The notes beneath the pieces were generated by a model, which did not search any database, was not told the DNA's origin, and saw nothing but the letters and a program-made list of their open reading frames with translations. A DNA stretch of 64,000 bases from Euclidia mi (lineage: Eukaryota > Arthropoda > Insecta > Lepidoptera > Erebidae), in assembly GCA_944739405.2 (NCBI GenBank), contig OX123186.2, forward strand, positions 33,217,551-33,281,550, written 5' to 3'. The translations under genes and the position numbers were made by a program. Shown piece after piece: positions 1 to 11,002 of the stretch (positions are counted from its first letter, which is position 1; each line of letters begins with the position of its first letter).

Positions 1-51
1 GATTTGCCATGTTAATTACTTATATATATACATATAAACAGTCAGTCAAAT

Positions 52-729
52 TTAAAAAAACATATCAAAGTTCTGTCTGTACCTTCCATTATTTAATGAC
101 GATTCTTTATTAATAAGTAGAAAATTATAAGGTTTACTCCAAACAGTTTGACAAATATTTCTAAACTCTTTCCACTGTAAATCAGAAGTAACATGCTCTT
201 CATAAATATGTTTTAAATTCACATCATCTTGTTTGAATATAATAAGAAAATTCACATTGTCACGCAACAGTTGTTTTGGAATTTTGGAATAGGTTTGAGA
301 TAAATAGAAACAATCTATTTGTTTATGTCTACCCATACAAAAATAATTGCGAATATTAACTTGATTTTCACACGCAACATCATCAAAAATAAACACAGAA
401 TTTGTTAAAGCTTCACTCGGAGAAATTACCTCTTTATCATCGCTAAATTTGTAGAAGTTAATCTGCGAGACTCTTCCTAATACTTCACTCAAGAAACGAT
501 ACTTTGGTTGAAATGAAGTTTTGGAATAAAGATAAAGATTTTTAAATTTTAGACCATTTTCATGTAACAACAAACTAATCATAACGTTTGTTTTACCACA
601 GTTCGATGGACCGCACATTATACATCGAATCGTATTCGGTAAAAAAGGACTATGTCTGATCTGGTGAGAAGTTTCATTTAAATCTATATTATTAATTTTC
701 AAAGATATGGGTTGCTTGATCAACTTCAT
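52..729 (-). CDS. A32-like (FtsK/HerA-type) DNA-packaging ATPase, virus-derived
   Basis: A 225-codon intact frame with its ATG at 727-729. Residues 40-47 read GPSNCGKT, a Walker A P-loop. Residues 112-118 read VFIFDDV, a hydrophobic-beta-strand Walker B with a double acidic end. FYLSQ at 141-145 fits the sensor strand after Walker B. The spacing and length match the small A32-type packaging ATPases of Polinton/Maverick- and adintovirus-like elements, which drive genome DNA into capsids; that role is family knowledge, not shown here. It is divergently arranged with the spliced gene at 1116-1851. No stop or frameshift is visible, unlike its neighbours, so it may be younger in decay or under constraint. 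No integrase, polymerase B or capsid gene is seen, but the window starts 51 bases beyond its stop. ATPase confidence is high; the exact virus or element lineage is uncertain. Confidence 0.85.
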   Translation of the reverse strand: MKLIKQPISLKINNIDLNETSHQIRHSPFLPNTIRCIMCGPSNCGKTNVMISLLLHENGLKFKNLYLYSKTSFQPKYRFLSEVLGRVSQINFYKFSDDKEVISPSEALTNSVFIFDDVACENQVNIRNYFCMGRHKQIDCFYLSQTYSKIPKQLLRDNVNFLIIFKQDDVNLKHIYEEHVTSDLQWKEFRNICQTVWSKPYNFLLINKESSLNNGRYRQNFDMFF

Positions 730-760
730 TTTGACAATTACTGTAATGAATGTCTAACAC

Positions 761-771
761 GCATATTTATA
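761..771 (-). promoter_or_regulatory. TATA-like element upstream of the packaging ATPase
   Basis: Read on the minus strand this is TATAAATATGC, about 32 bases upstream of the ATPase start codon, in the AT-rich divergent intergenic stretch 730-985. Position and sequence suit a short-leader TATA promoter. In DNA this AT-rich a chance match is quite possible. Confidence 0.3.
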
Positions 772-960
772 GGTAGCTATAACTTTAACACTAAATTAGA
801 TATACATATCATAAAGTATAAATAACAGCATTTAACATGTTTGAACAGGTCTAAAAAGTTAGGAATTTTGTATTCTCGTATTACAATATTATATTTTTAA
901 AAATTGATTTAATTTGGTATTGAATATCATACAGATTTAAAATTGCATTCCTTATTTCAT

Positions 961-1111
961 TATGCTGTCATAGTCAGCCGAAACAGGACCTGTTGCTAGC
1001 AGAGAAATCAAGTTTTATTGGTAAGTATATTTTTAATGTTATTAGTTATTACAATATTATATTATATTATTATATGAATAATTAGATATCTTACTTTAGT
1101 TTTATTTTCAG
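961..1111 (+). other. Non-coding 5' exon end and intron of the spliced viral-type gene
   Basis: The sequence ending at 1020 is followed by a full-consensus donor GTAAGTAT (1021). A pyrimidine-rich tract ends in AG at 1110-1111, four bases before the ATG at 1116. This predicts a 90-base intron in the 5' leader. The transcription start is not defined. The inference is strengthened by two further well-formed small introns in the same gene. Confidence 0.5.
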
Positions 1112-1115
1112 AATC

Positions 1116-1851
1116 ATGTCATACAGCCCCAGCATTCTCAACATTGGAGGACTTAACAGATTTGTATTTGATAATGTTGATTCTCAAATCCCAAGTCCTT
1201 TGGACGAAGTTGACCAGACAGAAATACAAGAGGTTAGTAAATATTATTTTATTCCTCATAGTTAAATTCATATAGTTATGAACTTTTCATTTATATTTTT
1301 TATGTTATTATATTGCAGGACAATGTTTTGGCAGAGAATGGTAGACAGTTAAAAAACAAGCCATTTTTTTACTCTCAAGGAAATTATGAATGTTTTAAAA
1401 AGCATCGGAACAAATCCTCTGATCAGGTAAGCACTACATAAAATGTATTTATGTTTATAAACATTTATTGTGCGCGTCCACATTATTATATATTTATGTG
1501 TGATTTATTTTTTTACAGGTTACTAGCCCATATTTCTCCACTCAAGACGATGGCATAACATACATTGAACCAAACTTTTCTACACAGTCAAAAAAATTGT
1601 CACCGTCTAAAAAGCGCTAAAGTTTATTAACGTCATCGGCAAATTCGTACATTGTTCGAAGAAATCGTCCTAAGCAAGGACGTCTTCTAATTAAAATAGA
1701 TATTCGTGAATTAGATTATGTAGACAAAAATAAAAAAAACGAGGCTTGCTTAAGTGCACAATATGTGGTTGAGGAGCCTTATGATGATGTAATGGATATC
1801 ATAGAGACATTAATAAAAAAAATAAGTAAGAAATTGTGTGATACTGAGTAG
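1116..1851 (+). pseudogene. Three-exon unknown protein of the viral module, split by one in-frame TAA
   Basis: Coding exons are 1116-1232 (39 codons), 1319-1426 (36 codons) and 1519-1620. Introns have donors GTTAGT and GTAAGC, acceptors TTGCAG and TTACAG, and both sit at codon phase 0. The first frame ends with TAA at 1618-1620 after a lysine-rich stretch. The same frame then stays open for 76 more codons to TAG at 1849-1851, and an AATAAA lies 44 bases beyond that second stop. This suggests the gene once ended at 1851 and the TAA is a nonsense mutation; readthrough is the alternative. The N-terminus reads MSYSPSILNIGG; the part after the TAA is basic then acidic, with an RRNRPKQGR patch. I do not recognise a domain. 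Divergent pairing with the packaging ATPase suggests the same endogenous element. Confidence 0.6.
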
Positions 1852-1894
1852 TCTTAAGATAATGTTTTTATTTAAGTTTAGTTGTATTTCTAAA

Positions 1895-1900
1895 AATAAA
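1895..1900 (+). terminator. Poly(A) signal AATAAA after the spliced gene
   Basis: AATAAA lies 44 bases past the TAG at 1849-1851 and about 275 bases past the TAA at 1618. Its position fits the longer frame as the original one. Confidence 0.4.
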
Positions 1901-2060
1901 TAAATGTTATCTTTTTAAAAACGTGTAATTGTTATGAGTCAATGTTTGTATGCATGCTTTATATTTATGTAAAAATTAAATAAATGTTGTGGCTGAATTT
2001 AGTAGCTCAGTACCGAATTGTGGAATACAAACCTCTAAGCAACATCGTGCGTAGGCTATC

Positions 2061-2543
2061 ATGACGGCCATTGTTGACGTTCAAGGCTTTAAAACAGAAG
2101 CAAATGAATTTATACTAAAATAAATAGCTGTATGGTGTAGTAAAAACCTACAAGTGTTTTTAATCAAACCACCATTTCCTTTTTACGATTTGACTAAATC
2201 AGAAAGACGGCAGGTTTGCTGGATTGAACGTAACAGAAAAATATACTGGGGTGAAGGATTTATACCTTACTCAAATTATCAATATTTAATTGCAGATGTT
2301 TTAAAAGATAAGTGTATTTACGTTAAAGGTCTTGAAAAAATGTTATGGTTGAAGGATATTTTAAATACTAATAATTTAATTAATTTAGAAGATAAATGTT
2401 GTCCTAATTTGTTATGTTTATATGATCGCTATAAGTGTTCTGAAGATTTGTACAATTGTATTTATCATGACTCAATATGTGCTTTAAAAAATGTTTTGTG
2501 TTTAAAAAAATGGTGCATTGATAATAAACTTTTTTTAAATTGA
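2061..2543 (+). pseudogene. Unknown 'DVQGF' protein of the viral module, one in-frame TAA
   Basis: One reading frame runs from ATG 2061 to TGA 2541-2543 (160 codons) with a single interruption, TAA at 2121-2123 (codon 21). The N-terminus reads MTAIVDVQGFK. After the stop come a KPPFPFYDL motif, a W/Y-rich middle (WGEGF), and a C-terminal half rich in Cys and His (CCPNLLCL, CIYHDSICALKNV) that may bind zinc. An N-terminal hydrophobic strand followed by D-x-x-G resembles the first strand of RNase H-like nucleases, but this is only a guess. Proteins of this general type recur as uncharacterised entries in insect genomes beside A32-like ATPases, as I recall. The frame downstream of the TAA has no early ATG (it can only begin at GTG 2154), so the gene is probably dead unless read through. 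Confidence 0.55.
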
Positions 2544-2813
2544 TAATATACATTGTTTTATTTTACTAAATAGTTTCCTACACTCATTAACATATCCATT
2601 TATTTTTTAAATTGATAACATGATTACATTGATATTACATGGAGTGAGGAATTCATTAGGTACACACATTCATAATAAAAACTCACTAAAAGTAACGCTA
2701 CCATTGATCACTAAATAATTGCTAAACATAAAAAAATATGTTAACTATAACAGTATGGTATTACTGGGCACTCTGAGTTATGCAGAACACATTAATATGA
2801 ATCGACCTCGATT

Positions 2814-2888
2814 GTAAAATTGGGGCTTCTGTATCACGCAGCTCGAGCGGCGACGCGAGAGCAAGTGATGCAGAAGCCCCAATTTTAC
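2814..2888. repeat. Hairpin: 24-bp inverted repeat with 27-nt GC-rich loop
   Basis: Arms 2814-2837 and 2865-2888 are inverse complements with one mismatch (core AATTGGGGCTTCTG). The 27-base loop (2838-2864) is far more GC-rich than its surroundings. The right arm reads in frame with the protein remnant downstream; the left arm is its inverted copy. It may be a snap-back template-switch scar or a remnant of an element terminus. Confidence 0.8.
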
Positions 2889-3152
2889 GCTACTGATGTC
2901 AAAATTATAAAGGTGGAATCTAATGACTCTAACTACTGTTTTTCCTATAAAACATCGTACGAGAACACACAGTTTAAAATGGTCATGATAGATAAAATTG
3001 GTAAGACAAGAAACACTTCCCATAATATCACTGTTAAAAAGGCATACAGAGAAAAAATCCCAATATGTGAGAAGAAGAAGAAGGGTTTGCTAGACCTTAT
3101 TAAGAAAAATATTGTATCAAGATTTTATAAACCGTTTTATGAAAATCTCTAA
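2865..3152 (+). pseudogene. C-terminal remnant of a viral-module protein
   Basis: An open frame continues through the right hairpin arm (…QKPQFYATDVKII…) to TAA 3150-3152. It ends in a lysine run followed by GLLDLIKK and FYKPFYENL. A Lys-rich segment followed by a hydrophobic helix and an F-Y-x-x-L end is, to my recollection, a recurring C-terminus among insect proteins found with A32-type ATPases. No ATG belonging to a full gene lies upstream, because the frame runs into the hairpin's inverted arm. I therefore read it as the 3' end of a larger gene whose 5' part was lost. Function unknown. Confidence 0.4.
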
Positions 3153-5653
3153 TTTTTATTATGTTCCTGAAGAAGACTGATTATGCGGTAGTTGCCAAAT
3201 AATTTTAAGAAGAAGCCTAATAGATGATAAGTTTCTTAGATTTTTTTTATGTTTATTGTTTCTTATGAACCTTATTATTTAAAAAAAGCAAAAGTATGTT
3301 AATTTTGCTATGATTTAGTATGGTTCATAATGTTCCTAATTATTTTAGTTTCTTGATATTTTTCATATTTATGGTTCATAATGTTCCTAAAAATTTTTAA
3401 AAAGCAAAACTTTGTTGAATTTGATTTATTTTGAATTATTTTATGTTTATTTTTAATTTTTCTTAATTACTTTTAAGAAGCATAATAGATGGGTATTGTT
3501 TGTTAACTTTCTTTTATGTAAGTGGTTCCTTATAATTTAATGTAAACATTTTAATTTGCGTACTGCTATCTGGGAGACAGTCATACTGCAAATTGGTATA
3601 AAATCTCTTTTTTGATGTTCCTATTTTTTTTATGTATATTTTATATGACAGCAGTTTCTTCTAAACATAGTTTTCCACAGGATTGTTAAATATCTTATAT
3701 AATAATATCTCTCTAATATATAATAAACAGAAATGTGTTATTCTACAGAAAATATCGTTCCGACCGCTTCAACATAAAACGAATAAATTGATTTGAGTTT
3801 GAACACACTTTTCATTAATATGATCTTAATCGTAATTGTGTTACTATTACAGATTGTTTTAAATATCTTGTAGATCATATTACTAATTACACCATTCTTA
3901 AACTAAAATTAAGAACAACTCATGTGTACTATTTTGATTTATGTTCCTATTCATGATAATATACCAAAACTCATTTTGTAACAAATCGAATAACACACAG
4001 TTTTTAATTAATAATGAAGGTATTCGCAGCTCGAAACCTATTTTTTTTTTATTTTAATTAAGCCTTGGTTAATGCCCTTTCAATTTATACATTCTATTCT
4101 TCTATTGAACAAATACATGAAAAGTTATGACAGTAAATATTTTGTTTAATTTTCAAATAGCTCTACTGTAAAATGTGTGTTTTTAGATTGTGCGGTTATT
4201 CGTGCAAAGCAGCGATATATTTTATTTATTTGTGTAAAAATTTATAGATTTAGATACGAAATATAACTACACCAGCTACCTATTTGCTCATATGAAGCAA
4301 AAAGTAAATTTGGTAGGAGGAAATAAAAAAACACGCCTGGGCATTCAATCACACGTCTTCAAGAAACATCGAATAATCTTATCTATCACAAAAAACTCCG
4401 AGTCCATTACGACACTATCTGAGTCCCTTGACAGCCATCGCATGAAAGAAATCAATAATACCGAAGGCTTTATTAGGAAAGTTCCTAAATAGTTCTTTTC
4501 ACAAAGTCCAAATAACCTACTATTCAACGTCTCTTTTATAAGTGACAGGTCATTAATGATTCAGTATTTTCGTATTCAGTGTTACAATATAATATATGTA
4601 TATGCGACTATAAATTAATTTTGGCAATTCGTCAACTGTATTTTGGTATGAAAATTCAGTACCATCAATGTCGATTGCTTACTTATTTGTCGCGGACTCA
4701 TAATAATATTTATCGAGGTTCATGTATTATATGTAATTATGTGGCCACTATTAGAAAATCTTTTATAAGATTATAATAACTCTAAAAGTAAAAGATCATA
4801 AACTACACTTCATCTGCGTCTAGAACCACCGTGGAAGTCGGTTTTTGCGGTTAAAAATATCTAACCATATCATCGTCCGTTGCGACTTGAAAGAAGGAGA
4901 ACAAACAAGCAAACACACTTTTGCATTCATACTATTAGTTTGATTAATACAATATTTTATTTGCTTATCACAATATTTAATAGTGTAAATATGAAATTGT
5001 TTCTTATGAATGCTATTTATGATCGCGTACAGCCAGCTTACATCCTCCTGTAACTTAATGCTGCGAAATTATGTTAGCGTTCATGCATTTTATGAGTTTC
5101 GGATCTTAAAAAATAGAAAGTATTATCATGTTTCATAATGACGATAATTAAAAATCTAGATAAGGTATATGCGTTAAAAGTTGAGTGAATCTAATATGGT
5201 TCTTGGCTTTTCGTTATTTGTATTCAAGTGTATTTTATATGACTGACGTTGACGAATATAAGTTGATAAGCATTTGCTGACCTGTGTGACGACACAATCT
5301 ATACAACTGTCCTTCTATTTATATTTAAAGTCATGTATCCAATAAAGTGTCAATTTTCATTTTACGTTATATTTGCAATAAGGATTTTGAATGGACTTGA
5401 CCTGACAAAAAACACAGAAGTCAAAGGGAACCAATCAAATACTTACGTTGGTGAATTTTTATTATTTTCCTATTTTCTGACTTAATACGAAAATGCATTT
5501 CCTTTCCAACAAACGACCAAATAAAATAGCTTATTTTTTATTCCTATTTCTCTTCTTTTCGTATAAGTGTAAGGCCTCTCGAGAGGCAGTGTATATACCA
5601 CCCGAAAGGATCATGACATGGCCAAACGATTCTTGTTCTGAGACAAAAAATCA
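3153..5653. other. AT-rich stretch without recognisable genes
   Basis: Very AT-rich. It holds two direct copies of ATGGTTCATAATGTTCCTAA (3318 and 3371 areas) and many scattered ATGTTCCT motifs. Short frames (for example 4292-4492) show no recognisable protein character. No RNA gene or repeat family was identified. Confidence 0.5.
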
Positions 5654-8007
5654 TTGCGCAATACGTACATACCATCTAAAACAATCAGCAGTCAGAAAAA
5701 GTACCCGCCATGGTACAAAACTCCATTGATAAAGATAATTAAGAAGAAGTCAAAATTTCACGCTAAATTTAAGAAATATAGAAATATTTCAGATTTTCAA
5801 TCTTTTACTATACTGCGTAAAAATCCTCGTGCATTTTGGTCCTATATAAAATCCAGACAGCACTTGAACTCCTATCCCTCATCACTGCGCTTTGGGCATC
5901 TTTCGTCAAGTAATGGAGAGGACATCTGTAACATGTTCGGTGACTATTTCTTTTCTAATTTCCTAGACACAGCTGACTCTGATATAATTTCCTACAACCC
6001 ATTAGATATTAGTGAACCTACCTCCTCAATGTCATTTATAAATAACATTGAGATATGTGAAAACGAAGTCCATAACTTTCTAAGTCACGTCAATTTAAAT
6101 AAATCACCAGGCCCAGACAGCATACCGCCAATCTTTATAAAGAACTGTGCCAAGAGTCTTACCATTCCCATAACGATATAGACGCTCCGTATATACTGAA
6201 TCAATGCCCACTATCTGGAAGTCGGCATATATAACACCTATCTACAAAAAGGGACCAAGAAACCAAGTAGAAAACTACAGACCCATCTCGAAGCTTTGTG
6301 TATTTGCCAAAATTCTTGAAAAAATGTACATAAGCAAGTATACTGCGCTCTTAGACAAGATTTTGGTGAATTTCAACACGGGTTTCTGCCAGGAAGATCT
6401 ACCACAACCAATCTGGTTCTCTGTAGTGACATGATCTCGGATGCAATGGCGCAGCGAGCCCAGGTAGATGTTATATATACCGACTTCAGCAAATGTTTCG
6501 ACCGTATCCATCATTCCACATTATTAGGCAAGCTACATAATATCGGTATAAGAGGAAATTTGTTCAGATGGTTCAAATCGTATGTCGAGAACAGGTGCCA
6601 GACCGTGGTTTTGAGCGGATATGAGTCGATACCGTATAACGTTCCCTCTGGTGTTCCCCAGGGATCGTTACTGGGACCTCTCTTATTTAATATATTTATT
6701 AATGACGTCAATAAATGCTTCGTCTATTCAAAAATATTGTTATACGCGGATGACCTGAAAATCATAAAGCAAGTCAAGATTATTGAAGATGCACGTAGGT
6801 TACAGGAAGACCTCGAACGCTTTCAAGTATATTGCGATATCAATAACCTGGACCTAAATGTCTCTAAATGCTTCATATGCTCCTATACCCGCAAAGTCAA
6901 TGTAATTAAATATAACTATATACTACAAGACACTGTTGTAACTAGAGTTGAAAATATTAGAGACTTAGGGGTGACATTCGACTCAAAACTTATCTTTGAT
7001 GCGCACATCGAGGACATAGCTAAAAAGGCCTCGCGAGCGCTCGGGTTCATTTGTCGTATGTCGACTGACTTTAAATGCATCAAGACAATCAAAATCCTTT
7101 ACTGTTCCTTGGTTCGCAGTCACCTAGAGTACGCTTCTCAAGTGTGGAACCCACATTATGAGATTTACGTCAATAGACTTGAGTGCATACAGAGAAGATT
7201 TTTGAGGTACATACAATATCGTGCAAATTGCTACTTGCCAAACTACACACATCGCTGTAAAAAATTCCACCTGTTACCGCTATACGAAAGACGTAAAATT
7301 GCTGATCAGTCACTCTTATTTAAAATAATGAATGGTTCTACTGACACTATGGCATTAGTGAACAAGATTGGCCTGCGTGTACCATCTGCGTTTTTACGAA
7401 GACCGCAACTCTTACATATTCCAGCTGTGAGTACGAATTACAGGCAAAATTCTTTTATAATAAGAGCCAGCCGTATGTACAATCTGGCATGCCAGGATGT
7501 AGACATTGATATTTTTCAAACCAGTGTTACGAAAATGGAAACATGTCTTAATAATAAATTCTTTGGTAAGCGATAAAGATTAGTAAAGATTATTGGTTAA
7601 GATTAGTATTATTTTATTAAATAATTAATTAACAAATTTATTTATAATTTTCATTTTATAAAAAGAAATATTATTTTATTTTAATTTTTCCATTATTATT
7701 TTTTAATATATATTTTTTTAAATTAATTTATCACTTTTATCAGGTAGATAATTCAATCATCATGTTGATAATTTAACTTATTTGTGTTTCTTTTCTTTTC
7801 TCTTAATTCGGTTGTTTATTATATAATTTTTTCTTTGTTGTAAAATATCTGAGCTCTATATAGCACTGTTATAATATATGAATGGCTTATTTTGATTCTA
7901 TAAGTGGAAACTTGTAATTGGCCTTAATTATGTAATTTATATACTATATGTACCATTCTAGCTGTAAGTTTTCCTTAAAATAATAAAATAAAATAAAATA
8001 AAAAATA
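5650..8007 (+). mobile_element. 5'-truncated jockey-like non-LTR retrotransposon
   Basis: It starts inside the endonuclease-RT linker, runs through a reverse transcriptase, and ends with a 3' untranslated region of about 430 bases closed by a TAAAA-rich tail (7977-8007). The lost 5' half and A-rich 3' end are typical of LINE insertions. No clear target-site duplication was found by eye. Confidence 0.85.
5654..7576 (+). pseudogene. Jockey-clade reverse transcriptase, frameshifted
   Basis: The linker begins with a YPPWYK motif (about 5700). The RT fingers/palm follow: NKSPGPDSIPP (about 6103), PIYKKG…VENYRPIS (about 6240-6285), a TDFSKCFDRI block (about 6480), SGVPQGSLLGPLL (about 6650), and the catalytic box YADDLKI (about 6740). 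The C-terminal thumb region runs to TAA 7574-7576. A TAG at 6179-6181 plus frame shifts between about 6181 and 6366 break the frame; after 6366 it is open for about 400 codons. RT would copy the element's RNA at the target site. It lacks the N-terminal endonuclease and ORF1, so it cannot move by itself. Confidence 0.85.
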
Positions 8008-8718
8008 AAACTGGTACTGACGGTTTTGCATGGCATGGCTCTCCGTAGCACGGCAACGCTCTGATAAAAATAGCCACATAAACGTAAGCTCTGTAAACCA
8101 ATCTTTACTTTACTTATCTCTAACAAACGGCGCTAAGTGCTTAGAGAAGTATAATTCTAATGAATAAGCTATATTTCATCAAAATCGGGGAGTAGTTTTT
8201 CGTGAAATAGTAACTAATTTCCATCTATACACCACTATATTTTAATTAGTACAAAAACTTTAAGAACAGATTAGCGAAGACATTATTATCATATATGTGA
8301 CGTAAGAATTTCATAATATCAATAAAGAGCAAAGTTTTTATCATTTGTTTATTGTAGAAAATCTCACTTAAATCATAGTCATATTTTACAATCCATTCAC
8401 TAATTCATTCATAATATTCCATCCTGCTCATTCGCATTCTCTCTGTCGCACTTATGATGTAGGTAGCCATAGAAAATAAAACGAAGCAAAATAATAAGTG
8501 TAGGTAGTTATTTTTTAATTTTGTTAATTCTACCCTCTCCTTCATACTTCATTCGGGCTTAGAACCGGTAAAATTTATCGTTTAACAAGTAATTAAATAC
8601 GGAGGTATGTGATTAGAAAGCAAACAAATATCAAAATAAAAGAAGGTGTTCTGGACTAAAAGAAAATAGTAATTTTGGCGTATTTATGAAGCTAGAATCA
8701 GCTGCTATTTACAAATTT
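8008..8718. other. Unassigned AT-rich sequence
   Basis: No gene, RNA or repeat structure was recognised between the LINE tail and the repeat at 8719. Confidence 0.4.
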
Positions 8719-8815
8719 CATCATCATCATGTCAGCCGAGAGACATCCACTGCTGGACATAGGGCTCCCCCAAGGTTCTCCACACAGACCGATTTTGAGC
8801 CGCCCGCATCAAATT
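8719..8815 (+). repeat. Lepidopteran 'CCACTGCTGGACATAGG' interspersed repeat
   Basis: An ATC run is followed by GTCAGCCGAGAGACATCCAC, TGCTGGACATAGGGCTCCC and CCAAGG…CTCCAC. The same family appears at 37983, 58303 (plus) and 36945, 59840 (minus). Confidence 0.7.
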
Positions 8816-8959
8816 ATTATTTACGTAGGTAGGTAATTTTTACTTACAAGTATTTCAATTGTCCTTCGAAATGTCCACCACTATTGTCAATACACAAACG
8901 GGAACGTTTTATTAAATTGTTTTTTAACGAGAGAAGTACGCTTCTGTCTTTTCACTTCG

Positions 8960-9100
8960 TCAAAAGCGTTCAATATGTGCGTCACTAACCGACTCACTTT
9001 TGTACACCCACAAAAAGAAGTCCACCAAGTCAGGTGAGCATGGAGGCCAAACTACAGGGCCGCCTCGACCGATCCACTGGCTTCCAAACTCTTCCCTGAA
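8960..9100 (-). pseudogene. Tc1/mariner-superfamily transposase remnant (third catalytic region)
   Basis: On the minus strand one frame of 47 codons reads …QWIGRGGPVVWPPCSPDL followed by DFFLW, ending at TGA 8960-8962. W-P-P-x-S-P-D-L with a following D-F-F-L-W is the third catalytic aspartate region of an IS630-Tc1-mariner transposase. The residues usual between SPDL and DFF are deleted. Flanking sequence to about 8860 and 9130 probably belongs to the same dead copy. The family resembles that of the element at 56988-58278, but this copy differs in detail. Confidence 0.7.
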
Positions 9101-9130
9101 CAAACGCATAGCTGCACTCGCGTTTTATCC

Positions 9131-11002
9131 ACTCAAAAAGTACGCACGAAGCATAGCTACATAAGCCATCGAAAGAACGATGCGATCACTACCGGTTCTG
9201 ATTTAGCACTGTTTGTCGCATCGGGGCGCGGCGCGGCGCGGGCGCAGAGGGACAGGGGGAAATTTATCAATGGTGTGGTTTACTACTACTACTAATTTAT
9301 TACTCATAGTTTTAGTTATGCATTTACCAATTATTACGTATTTTTGTGGACAGTTTTGAGACAGTTTTGGGACTTATTGTTTTTATTTTTTACCTACACA
9401 AATATGATCAGTTAAAGATACTTAGAGACCTGTTAAAATGTTTGTACTAATTAAAAAATAGTGGTGTATAATATTTTGCTTTTGTAATAGTAAGTTCCCG
9501 AAAATCTATCGACAAATACACTAGTGTAACTTATTCCCGATATACAGTTTATAGTTAATACCGCAGCCGTATTCGCAATGCTTTGAACGGTACTTCGAGG
9601 CTATCGATATGACGTACGGTCTCATAAATTTGAACTGAATCTGCATCTGAACAAGACGTGAATTCGTGTTTACGTTCATAAAACCTTGTATCTAGTGCTA
9701 GAACACAAGTTATGTGGTTCTGTATTCTGCTTGTTCGACAAATCTGGTGAAGTGATGAACGGTGACAGTTGTGGACTATATCAGATCTGTTCTTATGGGA
9801 GTTGATTTAGATTTTGGGTACGTTCTAATACTATTGACATTGATCATTTTGGTTTTACTTAAAAAACAATCTAGTTGAGTTCTCGATTATTACGAAATTT
9901 TGTTAAGACTTTGATGGATTGGAGAGGTTGTCTATACTAATATTTTTGAAGCAAGTCTCAAATGCGTATAAAATTTTAATGTAAATAACCAGTAAATATA
10001 CCTTCAGTCTAAAACGATATTTCGACATGGGTGGACGTACAAAAAAGAAAGTTCTAGAGAGATCTTAGAGTCCATATCACTCTGCAAATACAATTCAACT
10101 GTGCAGGCGTTACATATAGTCATGTAGAACCACCAGTTTATTATAATATTTATAAGGATAAATAAGGTTGAGTAACAGAGGTAGTTAGATATAATAATGC
10201 CACTTATTTGTTTTTCAAGTATCTTTTTATAAAAAACTCGGCAGAATAGCATAAATATTTGACCGAAATTAACAACTTCTGTAGCATGAACCAGTTTATT
10301 TCCATCTTGAATTAATTAATGCACTATTACGTTCCCCAGTTGAGAATTATAAATAACAGACGATATAAAATATTCACAAAGAGGAGAGCGGACAACGAAC
10401 ATTGTATCTTTTCATTGTGGACTGACACAAAATAATGCGAATAATGAATAACTCGCTGACTAGAACAGTTATGTGAATACTACAGTGCTTGTGTGGCCAG
10501 TCGAATGCCAGGAAATGGTAATATTGAAAGCCAGCACCCATGTAAGACTGTTGGCAATGTTATGGACGAAATTAAATAGAACATGCATACGTGGTATTTT
10601 AATATTTGTATTGTTGAAAAGTTCGGGTTTTAGCAGCCAGCGCAACTGCGAATGTGGATAATGTTGGTTTCATTTTTATTTTACAGCGGATAGCATTAAG
10701 TAATGGGTATTTAAAAAATGTAAACAGAAATATGAACGAAAGCGTCGTTTAAGCAGCCGTCTCGTATGATGTGAATGCGATCTCCAAACGGGACAACAGT
10801 TTGTAGGTCCATGAATTGATTTACTCTTTTCGTGTGTGCGTGTGCCACATCGCAGCGTAAAAAAAACCGTAGATGAGTTATGCGAACTTCAAAAGTGGTA
10901 CATTAAAAACAGGCTAAAAGTCTCATTTGGCCTTAGTCGCGTACGCGCTGCGGTCGGAAGCGCTTGCTCTTTTACTCACGTGTGTGTACATTACATTTGA
11001 AA
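9131..11002. other. Unassigned stretch with one GC-rich patch
   Basis: A GGCGCGGCGCGGCGCGG run occurs at about 9225-9243. The region just upstream of the THAP start (about 10920-10980) is locally GC-rich (GTCGCGTACGCGCTGCGGTC) and may be promoter-like. Nothing else was recognised; the short frame 10473-10661 has no family character. Confidence 0.35.

Noticed and set aside
4292..4492. 66-codon plus-strand frame
   Set aside because: No recognisable family, no promoter context, overlapped by an equal antisense frame.
10473..10661. 62-codon plus-strand frame
   Set aside because: Composition and motifs unremarkable; likely chance.
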